Assembly (NCBI GenBank): GCA_034696485.1
Contig: JAQIWT010000515.1
Span: forward strand, 1-18,812
DNA: 18,812 nucleotides
Direction: 5' to 3'
Source of the DNA: Isohypsibius dastychi
Taxonomy: Eukaryota; Tardigrada; Eutardigrada; Parachela; Isohypsibiidae
A model generated the notes under the pieces. The model was not told the DNA's origin, did no database searches, and saw nothing but the letters and a program-made list of their open reading frames with translations. Shown here piece by piece: positions 1 to 10,900 of the stretch; the stretch's first letter is position 1, and each line of letters starts with the position of its first letter. The translations under genes were made by a program, and so were the position numbers.

Positions 1-674
1 TGTGGTATTTGGGGGCTATCGCGAGTGCGCCGGTAAAGGCCCAACCGGATGACCTTTACTGCGCAGACCTGCGGTGTGCACCAGGGTTGCAGGTTGGGTC
101 ACTTCGCGTTGGTTCACTGGCAGCTTCGAGACTCTCCATTACCGCCAAATCGTACGCGAAGGTTTAAAATTAACGCACACTATAAACTCTGCGTGAAATC
201 TGTTGAGCTATCGCGCTGATTTTTGATTAAACCAAATCAAAAAGTTTTAAGGTCTACCTTAAAATACAGTCAAACGGCTTTTTGACGACGAGCCTCGTTC
301 ATTGTTTATTGAGCAACTTTCGAAATTAAATGAAAAATAGTGTTTAAAGCCAATCTCACCGTGGATATTCTAGAATGGGATTTTTCCATGTTTTTCAGGT
401 TCACATATAGAATAACTGATGTTGTCAGATTAACCCCCGGCAAAACACGCTAGCGGCTCATAATTGACTCGAATGTATAATGGAATAATGTGTAGTCCTA
501 CTTTTCGAATATTCCACACGCTCAATAGTGTAGCCGATAAAAATGGTCATGATAATAGAACAGTCTGCATGCTGTGTCTCTATTTTCTTTGTGAGCTGAC
601 CAAGACCATCATAGACAATGGTCTGGAATGGTCATCTATCTTCCTCTCTGGTCACATTCGGTTATCCCTAACGG
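1..674. other. No recognisable gene
   Basis: The first 170 bases are GC-rich and may belong to a dispersed repeat continuing off the window. I find no tRNA boxes, splice-bounded exons or known domain in this stretch. Confidence 0.4.
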
Positions 675-820
675 TACTCTATCCTCCCGATAAATTGGTG
701 GTAAGCTGTTTTGATTCAGTAAATCAAGACCACAACCGCTTCTGTCTACCAATCGAGGCCCGCAGTCTTGATTGACTAAATCAAAACTCTATACCACCGA
801 TTTATCGGGAGGACAGAGTA
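675..820. mobile_element. TA-flanked fold-back element (MITE-like)
   Basis: Two 56-base arms, 675-730 and 765-820, are inverted repeats with about 8 mismatches (86% identity) around a 34-base loop. The arms begin and end with TA (TACTCT ... AGAGTA), which may be the TA target duplication typical of Tc1/mariner-type elements. No coding capacity. A long hairpin such as this could also be a source of small RNA. Confidence 0.7.
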
Positions 821-2346
821 GGCATTATTTCTTTTCTTTTGCACCCCGAACCAAAAATGCTTCACACGTGGCAGATGAGGAATGAGCTGAAGAAACGAGG
901 ACGCCAGAGAGAAAATGTCTCCGCAAAAAATAATAACATCCCTCGTGTAACTTGTCATGTAGACATGTACTGTACTGCCGCGATCAGACAGCGCAGAAAA
1001 ATTACGCAATTTGCAAAACTAAACCCACCCAAACTGAGCGGTTTACGCTGCGCTGCGTGGGAAAAATTCTCCCCTGCTTCTCTGAAACAATTATCTAAAT
1101 CGAACCAATGGAAATTGTTGATCGCAGCGGGATGTGCCGCCGACATACTTCTACGAATACCTCCTTTTTCACGCGGATTGTGTTTTTGGAACTCCTCAGC
1201 GTGTGGGGGACACAACGTACCGTCAGAGGTCGATCCAAATCACAACATGATTTCAATTATTCTTTATGAATAGAGGCAAGGCTTTTCTGTCGACTTTTGA
1301 AAAAATCTGCCCCACCCAGCATGTACAGTTCTAAATTTTCTACAAAGTCGGTCATCCCACATTTGTGAGATCCAGTCAGAATCAGCCCAAAAAAATCATT
1401 GAGGCTTTCTGGACTCTCGAGCAACTGTAACCCAGACTCTCACACGTGGAAAGGGTCAGGTAACACAGTGTGCAGGCTCGTTAGCGCACCGCAGCGAGCC
1501 TCTCGAGTCAGGTTCTTACACGATTATGCCACGTAAGCCGCCAACATCGTAGATGGTCTAACTCCGCAAAGGTCCACTGAACCATCCAACACGCGCAGTC
1601 TCTGCACGTTCAGTCACAGCCTTGAAGGCTGTTCTAGATTCAGCATTCCTCCGATACAAAAAAAACTCTTGCTTTGAGAATATTTGGAAATCGTATCGTA
1701 GCTGGATTTCGATGGGCATAGCTCATTGGAAGGGGATTTGATGACAGAAGCCAACCGACCTCATGGCACAACTACCTGTTACCGATTCCTTGATCATGTA
1801 AAATTACCAAAACTAAGCTCATTCTGTACACCGTCTCTTGCTCTAGTGCAAAACAATTCGATCGGTGTGGATTTTTAAGACTCGTCTATCAATCTGCTGC
1901 TAAATTCGGATGCCGGTTCAGGTTTGTACATATTTACCGTAGTGGTATGTATATGGTAGTCGGCTATGCTGACCGAACTGCTTCGGCACATTTCAAGCGA
2001 TAGCTGCAAGCCGAGCTGAAACTACTTGCCGGAGCTTCGGCGTCGTAATGCGGATCACTTGTTATCAGGTTGAAGAAAAATGACTGTGAGAAAAGGACCC
2101 CACTTTACCCATTGCTACCAAATATGATAGGAAAAAAGCAGGAATGAAACTGTTTACAGGAAATGAAATGCAGCAACGAAACGAAAGAGAGCATCAACGT
2201 TTAACGTGATGGCATGTCAAATCAGGTAAATCCCATGAACGCAGCTTACAGAGGAAAATGAAATTGTTGATCATATGGAACACAAGTCACAACGATACAT
2301 TGCCATCATTTTTCACGTCTGCGTGTCTGGAATCACGTCTGGAAGG
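821..2346. other. 3' flank of copy A and unassigned intergenic DNA
   Basis: A 144-codon open frame at 839-1273 (+) and overlapping minus-strand frames show no domain, no homology within the window and no convincing splice sites. From about 2200 the sequence becomes alignable with the 3' flanks of copies B (7800-7943) and C (17530-17650), marking the edge of the duplicated unit. No clear AATAAA signal was found for copy A. Confidence 0.4.
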
Positions 2347-5300
2347 TCAGGTAGGTCCTTGATCAACGCTGAAACGGAAAGTCGAAAATTGCAACACCAC
2401 GCTATGAGAATGTGGTTGATTATTACCCCTCGGGATATGGCAGCTCCTGTTGTGCACGATGTACGGACGACTGCATGAGTATGATTTTAAAACATTCCAT
2501 CCCGGCAATGAGCCTCGATCCCGAAAAATCTCGATCTTGGTATGTGCTTTCACCAACGGCCCTTCTTTGACGACTTTCAAACAGATAACCGAATCTTGGA
2601 TCAGAACCCAGAGCCCAGTGCCAGGTGCAAGGCGGTTCACCGACCTTGATTGTATCACGCGTCCCGATTCCAGGCAAACCACGAACAACGTCGTGCCACC
2701 TGCAGACAAGATATTGTTGTCACATAACCCAGAAATTTTCGTGGCATGCAGAGGAATCTGAATGTTCCTTGCAACGAAGGAGGCTGAATTGGAAACCAGA
2801 ATTCAACCTGAATAAGATTGAGGGTAACAAACGGCGCTTGCATAACATACCAAAAAGGGCAGCTTGTCCAGCAGCATTAATGTCAATGCTGCAGCATTTC
2901 CGAAGCTGATCAGCAGGTAAGTCAATCTTGAGAATACTGAGCGTGTCACTTTTAGCATCGAACCGAGTCAGCTTTCCGAATTTATGAAGAAAAAAGACTG
3001 AGCTCAGCTGAGCGCTGACTGCACTCGACAGGTACTTGTCCAGAGTAATGCGATATTCCTCATTGGGGGTTTTCAGGTCAAGGCATTGGATGAAGGATTC
3101 GGAGAAGTTGAACAAGTTGAGACACAGTTTACCAGCGAGAATACTGTAGCGGGCTGCAATACTAAGTAAAAGGAGAAAACGTTTACCTATGGCAAATTAA
3201 CAACATGGTAAGAATCGAAAAGTGACTTCAAACATCCGAATAAATGACTTCTTTCTTGGTGACACGGGTTTACACGTGAGTCTACTTACAGCGGGAGAAG
3301 GCTCTTGTGCTGTGATATAAAACATGATCCCAGCGATCTTCCGTAACGTTCAGTCGAAGAAGGTCGAAACTCAGTAGATTTCTGGAGGTGTCATGAAATT
3401 TTGACATGATGTAAAAAGCACCATCATCGCTATCAACAATTTCCACATCCGAGCCACCTCTGCGGGGGCTTTTATACACCAGTTCCGGGTATTTGGGCAG
3501 GACTTTGATTTTAAGTGATCGAATATCCAGAAACAATGGAGACTCTCCTTCAATGAAAGACAACAGAAACCCGCCATTCAGTCCTAGAAGAGGTGTTATT
3601 GGAAGTATATTACAAGTAAAGGTGTGTCAACTCACGTCCATTCCTTGAACCAATTTTTGGTCCATCACAGTGACCTCCACTAGGCCTCAGATATCCTCTG
3701 AAGACTATCACCTCGTCAGTAGCCGGTTCCGGTTTGATGTCACTCCATCGAATTCGCAACGCAAGCTCTGGCAAATCTTCTTCGCGGGAACGATCCACAG
3801 AGATCCACCGATTAAGCGCTCGGACCACCTCTGTTTCGGAACCAAAATCCACTGAATCGTTCTCGAGGATCTCAATCACCTTAAAGAAAAATTGTGTTTG
3901 CGTTGTTTGAAAGAAAAGGACAGAACTTACAAACTCGAGAGACATATCCACCAGACAATCAACAGAGCTGAAAACTTCGACAATGTGCTCCATCACTCGA
4001 CGTTTGTACATTGGTATCAACGGTTGTAGCCCGTCATGTTGCTCAATGAAACGAAGGGCTTTGTAGGTACTCAGTCCGTCAAACTCCTCCGTACTCACTG
4101 ACAAAAAGGGCGACGCTTTAGTGACCACTCAATTCTCCGTGACGGACTAACTAATAAAACACTAGTTTTGTTAAGGCGGCTCACCTCCATTCCTTGAACC
4201 AATTTTTGGCTGATCACAACTGTTGCCCGCAATTGGGCTGAGTCCAATTTGGTGAGATTTCACATCTTCACTTAGTGCGCCTCCTTTGATGTCAGTCCAT
4301 TGAACTGGCGACTCATTCTGAGGCATATCATCTTCACGGGTAAGATTCACGGAGATCCACTGATTAAGAGCCCTCATCACTTCTGTCTCAGGGCCGGAAA
4401 ACACGGAATCTCTCTTGAGAATCTCAATAACCTTCAAGGCATACACATTCCCATGCTTGATTGGAAAGTAATGGACGAAAACTTACAAAGTCGAAAGACA
4501 TATCCATCAAACATTCGACAGAGTTGAAGATTTCAACAGCCTGACGCATCGCTCTTTGCTTGTACGTATCGGTTAACGATCGCAGCCTGTCATGATGCCC
4601 GAGGAAACGGAATACTTTGTAGCAACTTACTCCGTCGAAGCAACAAGTTCTATATGTATTTGACAAAAATGTCGACGCAGCAGTGACCAGAGCTTCTATA
4701 TCCAGAAAGTCTGCTGCAGAGTAAATTGACAAAACATTGTCTGCGTTCAGTTCGATACGTCCAGTATACGCATATTCAACCAGCCTATGGGAAAATGTGT
4801 TCGAAAATACCAAAAATGAACTGTTTGACTTACTGGATCAATGTACCATGAGGTATGTTCTTGAAATCCAGTTCGGACCCATCTTGAAGTTTCGACAAGA
4901 TTCGAGTTTTGAGGACTGAACTGACTGCGCAGAGTATCGAAGAGTGACACGAAATTGCGGAGGTGCTTCCTCTTCCTCGAATTTCCAAATCGCGAAATGA
5001 GTCACTCTGTTGAACTTCGGCAACACGAACTTGGATGACTACATTCTTGGAAATCTCCGGATACAAAGGCTCGTAGAACTTAAGTTTTGCGTATTGAAAG
5101 GGGCTCTCCCAAAGAAAAACCTCTTGGTCATCAGGAAGATCGAGTCGTTCCGCTTGTGTTGATGTTGAATCGCCGACGGCTCCGCCACAACATATGGGAC
5201 GCAAATGCGAAGCTCCCACTTCACTGGAACAAGGTGGAACACTGGTATTAGGTACGATTCATTTGGTATGTTGGTGGTGGTTGAAATTGGTACCTTCTTT

Positions 5301-6441
5301 TCTCTTCCGCTGCATTCTTTTGCGGCAATTCCTCCAGTTTGACTGACTGATGGTGAACGACATCCACTTCGCTTGAGACATGCTGCTCCCGAGCCTACAA
5401 ATAGATATAACATTTCTCAGTCGATATCATCAGTTTTGCTAGTGTTTATCCGGTCTTTCGGACCTCTGACCTCAAAACCTGGGATTGAAAACCTGGGATT
5501 GAAAAGCACCTGGGATTGAAAACCTGGGATTGAAAAGCACCTGGGATTGAAAACCTGGGATTGAAAAGCACTCTGCAAAATCAACACAGGGTGAATATGG
5601 ATCTGCAAGAGTAAACAAACGAAATGTTCCACAAATTTCACGAATTTCGATCTAATGAAAGAACGTTCACTGTGGTTTTTAATGGGGCTATTCCAGGTCG
5701 GTAACTGTGGATTAACCAGTGCACTGAAGGGACTGAGTAGGAACTGCTAGCACAGTGGGATTGAAAAATCTTTTTTCCATAGTCGCCGGAATGCCAATTC
5801 CTATTGTCAACTTAAGAACCGAGGCAAAAACTAACTAGACTTCAAACTACGACACATTTGACTTCAGTTTGCGATCTCTCATGACGAAACAATAATGCTT
5901 TTAAACCTTGACTTCCAACAGTTGGTTAATCTGCTATGATATCGAAACAGTCGAGTTGAAAACAATTTCAAAGTTTCTCTCGTGTTCTCAGTGAGAACAA
6001 GAAACCTTCTCAATACTTCCAACTAAGGATTGCAGACGGCGTATACTGAGGTGAAAGTTCAATCATCATTAAAAAATATCATCTTTAAATTCCGCGATTC
6101 CCAGCAGTTCAGCTACAGTCTCTCCCTCTCACCCGTTTCGCTTCGCAGCAAATCCGTTTATATTCTGTTTCCGCAGGACTATGTTCAGTGAAGTCTTCGG
6201 GGTCGAATTGTCTTTCAGGAATTCCAATCCCCCTCTTCTTTTGGTCGAAAAACCTGGAACAAATCCATTTATTGCTTTCGCTTGGGCTGGCATCAGTAAT
6301 AGGGCTATAAGGTAAATTCGAAGGTTTTCCAAAATCAGTTCCAAGATCCTCTTGATGTTGCATGGTCCGCGAAGGAGGCTGGATGGGCAGTGGCTGTTGA
6401 ACGAAGGAACCAAAATAAGAGCCAGCTGGAGTTCCGTCCAT
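2347..6441 (-). CDS. BTB-BACK-BACK kelch-like adaptor, copy A
   Basis: Ten-exon model, high to low: 6441-6133, 5394-5294, 5223-4834, 4784-4487, 4431-4185, 4097-3931, 3879-3636, 3583-3290, 3153-2851, 2699-2347. It totals 901 codons plus TGA; every junction is GT-AG and phases match. The ATG at 6441-6439 has a strong context (caccATGG). Residues 1-210 are Pro/Gln- and Glu-rich and unassigned. BTB spans about 210-310, with CHSSILCAVSS and later EYAYTGRIEL then YSAADFLDIE. BACK1 is about 311-448 and BACK2 about 450-585; each has a WISV segment and ends in PKIGSRNG. Residues 587-901 have propeller-like strands (SFDLLRLNVTEDRWDHV, KLTRFD) but no canonical kelch Gly-Gly. BTB-BACK proteins are typically Cul3 ligase substrate adaptors; that role is inferred here. 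Tandem paralogue of the gene at 7944-11720. Confidence 0.84.
3636..4097 (-). other. Second BACK cassette of copy A (two exons)
   Basis: Exons 4097-3931 (167 bp) and 3879-3636 (244 bp), with a 51-bp intron, encode a BACK domain with STYKALRFIEQHD, then SETEVVRALNRWISVD, ending in PKIGSRNG. Lengths and phases equal those of the cassette in copy B, so the duplication of BACK predates the duplication of the gene. Confidence 0.82.
5478..5570 (-). repeat. Minisatellite, 3 x 31 bp
   Basis: Three perfect 31-bp units, each a 14-mer (cctgggattgaaaa) followed by the same 14-mer plus gca, so six copies of the core. On the gene strand the core reads ttttcaatcccag/g, a polypyrimidine-AG acceptor look-alike. 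The array sits in the 5' region of copy A, between exons 6441-6133 and 5394-5294. Copy B has only a degenerate single version (about 11020-11070) inside an intron. If exonised from the conserved acceptor at 5572 to a GTCAGA donor at 5471, it would add 34 codons in phase 0/0. Confidence 0.9.
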
Positions 6442-6469
6442 GGTGCGGAAACATTTGCACACCCTCACA

Positions 6470-7800
6470 TTGGGAGTGTAGGCAAGTAATATCCAGAATA
6501 CTACAGATTTGAGTCTGAATCCTGATTAATCTAGAATGCGCACTTCAATTTGCGACGAAATGAAACCGTGTGGAACCGAATAAAACCGCCAGCCGAATCG
6601 TGAGTCATTTCATCTCAGAACCGAACCGGGCATGCTCAATTGGTCAAAAGCGTAAGAAGCCCTGATTCCAGGAGTCCCACCCCCTTTCGGACACCTCACC
6701 CCTCCATTCGGGCAATCATATGCAGCCAATCATAGGGCCAGAGACGTGAGGTTCCAGTTTCGCCTTCAGATATTTCGAACTCTGTAAAAGATGAATCTTG
6801 CTGTCTAGGAAAAAGAGTTAAAACTGATGCAATCTTGGTTTTTGGCTCATGGTCAGTCACTGGTTCCAGCAACAAACATTGAAAAATACAGTACCTTCGC
6901 AAGTAAATGGTACGGCATGTATGCAGGATAACCAATCAGTTACTTCAGTCGTCATTCAACTGCAAAAAAAGAATCTTGAAATAAATACTCAGCTGAACAA
7001 ACCCAGAGAGAGAGAACAACTAACACGAGAGATTGATTCCTGTGTTCGTCGCAGTAGTGGTATCATACCACTGGTATGTATAATTGAGACGAAGGAGCAC
7101 GGTGCAAGTATTGAATATTGCGAAACATGCGTGTCCTACTGGTGGGACTTGGAAGCACCGAGCATCCAACTCCACGTCGGCAGTGCTACTCGAAGCCACT
7201 TGTCGCGACCAGTTTCACTGTCCTGTCTCACAACTGCAAAATAATTGCGTTCTTGTTCTTTGGTGGGAATGAACACCACATGTGCCGCACAAGCTATGGA
7301 TTCGGGCACTCTGTACTGAAAAGTGGAAGAAAGTTGAGTCTCGCACCGCTATGAGAGCACAAACAAGCACTTATCGCTGGAGATAGATGCAAGCCCTTAA
7401 CTGACACGTTAAGACTACCATATTTGCTCAGTCGCTTCCCACTCTGACGATTAGTCAGAGACTGCAGAAATGCGCAAAGATTTAATAAATCTCAACGGCT
7501 CTATCCTATGGTGAGCACGAATATTTGGATCGAACAGTAGTCGGCCAGAGAACATTCATGGCTTCTTCTGGTACCCGGGTTAGAAGCCTGCTTGATGCCT
7601 TGAAACATAGTAACAGGAGATGCGCTTGTTGCGCTGTTACTGCTCACACTGAAAAAGCACGACGCACATTTTGCGTTCTTCATGACTAATTGATGGAAAT
7701 TCCACAAAGATGCAGACTGATTGAATAGAGCTAGAAGTACTGTATGACTCAAGAGGGAAATAAAGCGAGGAAAGAGAAATGCAAACGGTGTTACCAAACG
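6470..7800. other. Spacer between copies A and B
   Basis: About 1.3 kb without a supported gene. A plus-strand open frame at 6849-7244 has no recognisable domain. There is a perfect short palindrome at 7056-7072 (agtggtat c ataccact) and a small hairpin at 7609-7641 (agtaaca/tgttact). The rest is ordinary intergenic sequence. Confidence 0.4.
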
Positions 7801-7943
7801 CTAACAGCACAAGCATTAAACGACAAGTTCGCTGATCAGTTCGAAGATGAAAAATGAATCTGTCGATCATATCCCATAAGAGTACATCAGGATTTTGAAT
7901 TGCATAAGTCAGGCAGGTCCTTGATCAACGCTGAAACGGAAAG

Positions 7944-10900
7944 TCAAAAACTACCAGTACCACGCATCGATAATGGTGATTGATTATTACCCCTCGGAAG
8001 ATGGCAGCTCCTGTGGTGTGCTGTCAAGGGGCGAGTAAACGAGTATGATTTCAAAACACTCCATCCCGGCAACGAGCCTCGATCCCGAAAAATCTCGATC
8101 TTGCGATGCGTTTTTTCCAGCGGCCGTTCTTTGGCGAGTTTGAAACAGATAATCGAATCTTGGATTAGAACCTGAAGCCCACTATCAGGTAAACGGCGGA
8201 CTTCCGACCTTGATTCTATCAGGCGTCCTGATTCCAGGCAAACCACGAACATCGTCTTCCCACCTGAAGACAAAACTATTTTTGTCACATACCACAGGAG
8301 ATGGCTACAAAGTAATCCGGATATACCCATGCCATGCTCTATGTTTACTCGCCAAATACAATTTGATTGATAGGTACGAACGGCTTGAATCACATACCAT
8401 AAAGGACAGCTTGCCCAGCAGCATTAATGTCAATACTACGGCATTTCCGAAGCTGATCAGCTGATATGTCAAGCTGGACATCGCTGAGCGTGTCACTTTT
8501 AGCATTGAACCGAGTCAGCTTCCCAAATTTATGAAGAAAAAAGACTGAGCTCATCTGAGCGCTGACTGCACTCGACAGATAGTCGTACACCGTAATTCGA
8601 TGTTCCTCATTAGGAGTTTTCAGGTCAAGACATTTGATGAAGGACTCCGAATAGCTGAACAAGTTGAGACACAATTTCCCAGCAAGAACGCTGTGACGAG
8701 GTGCAGTACCACCTAGTGGAAACAAACATTGATCACCGATGAAATTGCAGCATGGGAAAAGTCGAAAGGTAACAAATAAACATCCGCATGAAACATCGCC
8801 ATCTTTTGTGACAAGAGTTCACATGTCAATCTACTCACACCGCCAGGAAGCCCCAGTCGTATGGTGTAACACATGATCCCAGCGATGTTCCAAAACATTC
8901 AATCGAAGTAGGTCCAAGCTGAGTAGATTGCCGAAGATGTCGTGAAATTCTGACATGATGTAAAAAGCACCATCATCGCTATCAACAATTTCCACATCCG
9001 AGCCACCTCCGCGGGGCCTTCCATACACCAGTTCCGGATATTTAGGCAGTACTTTGATTTTCTGTGATCGAATATCCAGAAACAATGGAGACTCTCCTCG
9101 ATTCAAAGACAACAGGAAACCACCATCCAGTCCTGAATAGGGTGTTCGTAAAAAATACATCAAAGCGGGGCCAAAAGCTACTCACGTCCATTCCTTGAAC
9201 CGATTTTTGGTCGATCACAGGTGCCTTCATTAGGGTGCAGATAACTTCTGAGAGCTGTCGCCTCTTCACTAGACGGTTCTTGTTCAATATCATTCCATCG
9301 AATTCGCAACGCAAGCTCTGGCAAATGTTCTCCACGGGAAGGATCCACAGAGACCCACCGATTAAGTGCTCGTACCAGTTCCGTTTCAGAACCGAAATCT
9401 ATGAAATCTCTCTCGAGAACTTCAATCACCTTAAAGAAAAATTGCGTTTACGTTGTTGGAAAGAAAGGGACAGAACTCACAAACTCGAGAGACATATCCA
9501 TTAAACATTCATCAGAGTTGAAAACTTCGACAATGTGCTCCATCACTCGTCGCTTGTACATTGGAATAAACGGCTGAAGCCTTTCATGTAACTCAATGAA
9601 ACGAAGGGCTTTGTAGGTACTCACTCCGTCGAACTTCTCCGTACTCACTGAAAAAATGAGCGACGCTTTAGTCATCACTCATTACCCGAAAAATCCCCAC
9701 GGACTAAATGGATAAAACACTGGCTTCAAAAATACAGCTTACCTCCATTCCTCGAACCAATTTTTGGCTGATCATAACTGCTGCCCAAAGTTGAATGGAG
9801 GGCTTTCACATCTTCACTTGGTGTCTCTTCTTTGATATCAGTCCATCGAATTTGCGACGCTTGCTCAGGCATATAATCTTCACGAGAGCGATCAACGGAA
9901 ATCCACCGATTAAGCGCTCGCATCACATCTGTGTCAGTACCAAGAAAGACGGAGTCGATTTTGAAAATCTCAATCATCTTCAAGAAACACTCATACGTTT
10001 GGTTGCAGATGGAAAGTTTTGGCTGGGACAAAAACTTACAAACTCGTATGACATATCCATCAAACAATCATCAGACTTGAAGACTTCGGCAATTCGCTCC
10101 ATCACTCGACGCTCGTACATCGGGATCAACGGCTGGAGCCTGTCATGTTGCTCCAGAAAACGAAATACTTTATAGCAACTCGCTCCGTCGAACTTCCACG
10201 AACTATCCGACAAGAATGTCGACGCCGCATTGACCAAAGATTCAATATCCAGAAAGTCTGCTGCAGAGTAGATTGACAAAACTTTTTCTGCGGTCAATTC
10301 AATGCGTCCAGTATACGCATATTCAACCAGCCTACCGTATGGAAAAATGTGTTTAAAAATCCAAAAAATGAATTGTTTGACTCACTGGATCAATGTGTTA
10401 TGAGGTATGTTCTCGAAATTCAGTTCGGAACCATTTTGAAGTTTCGAGAAGATCCGAGTTTTGAGTACCGAACTGACCGCGCAGAGTACCGAAGAGTGAC
10501 ACGAAATTGTGGAAGTGCTTCCTCTGCCTCTAATGTCTAAATCGCGAATCGAATCACTCTGTTGAAATTCAGCAGCACGAGCTTGGACAACACCATCCTC
10601 ATACAGGTTCGGAGCCACCGGCTTCAAGAATGTCAGTTTTGCGTATTGGAATGGGCTTTCCCAAAGGAAAACCTCACGGTCATCAGCGAGATCTAGACGT
10701 CCCATTTGTGTTGAGATTGAATCGCTGACTGCTTCGCCACAAAATGTGGAACGCAAATGCGAAGCTTCCACTTTCCTGAAATAAGGTAGAACACCGGACT
10801 TGAGATCATTCCATGTGGTTTGTTGGTTGCGGTTTGAAGTTGGCACCTCCTTTCCTGATCCAGTGCATTTTTCGGCTCTTGCGGCTGTTCCTCCAGTTCG

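Noticed and set aside
839-1273. 144-codon plus-strand open frame
   Set aside because: No recognisable domain, overlapping open frames on the other strand over the same bases, and no splice or paralogue support.
3154-3170. Acceptor further upstream (ttacttag) for the copy A exon ending at 3153
   Set aside because: It would put the exon in the wrong phase; the ttgcag acceptor just inside keeps phase 1.
4300-4527. Plus-strand open frames antisense to the BTB-BACK exons (also at 3670-3855, 9235-9504 and 9795-10175)
   Set aside because: They are shadows of conserved minus-strand exons and span their introns.
5478-5570. CRISPR-like array
   Set aside because: Units are contiguous with no unique spacers, and the setting is eukaryotic; this is a minisatellite.
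5417-5641. 74-codon minus-strand frame with repeated FNP/FSIPGF peptides
   Set aside because: The repeat peptide simply reflects the 31-bp minisatellite; only the 5572-5471 part could be an exon, and that is treated as optional.
6849-7244. 131-codon plus-strand open frame between the BTB copies
   Set aside because: No domain is recognisable, three overlapping frames are open here, and no homologous copy exists elsewhere in the window.
7609-7641. Small hairpin agtaaca...tgttact
   Set aside because: Only 7 + 4 paired bases with a bulge; expected by chance in a window of this size.
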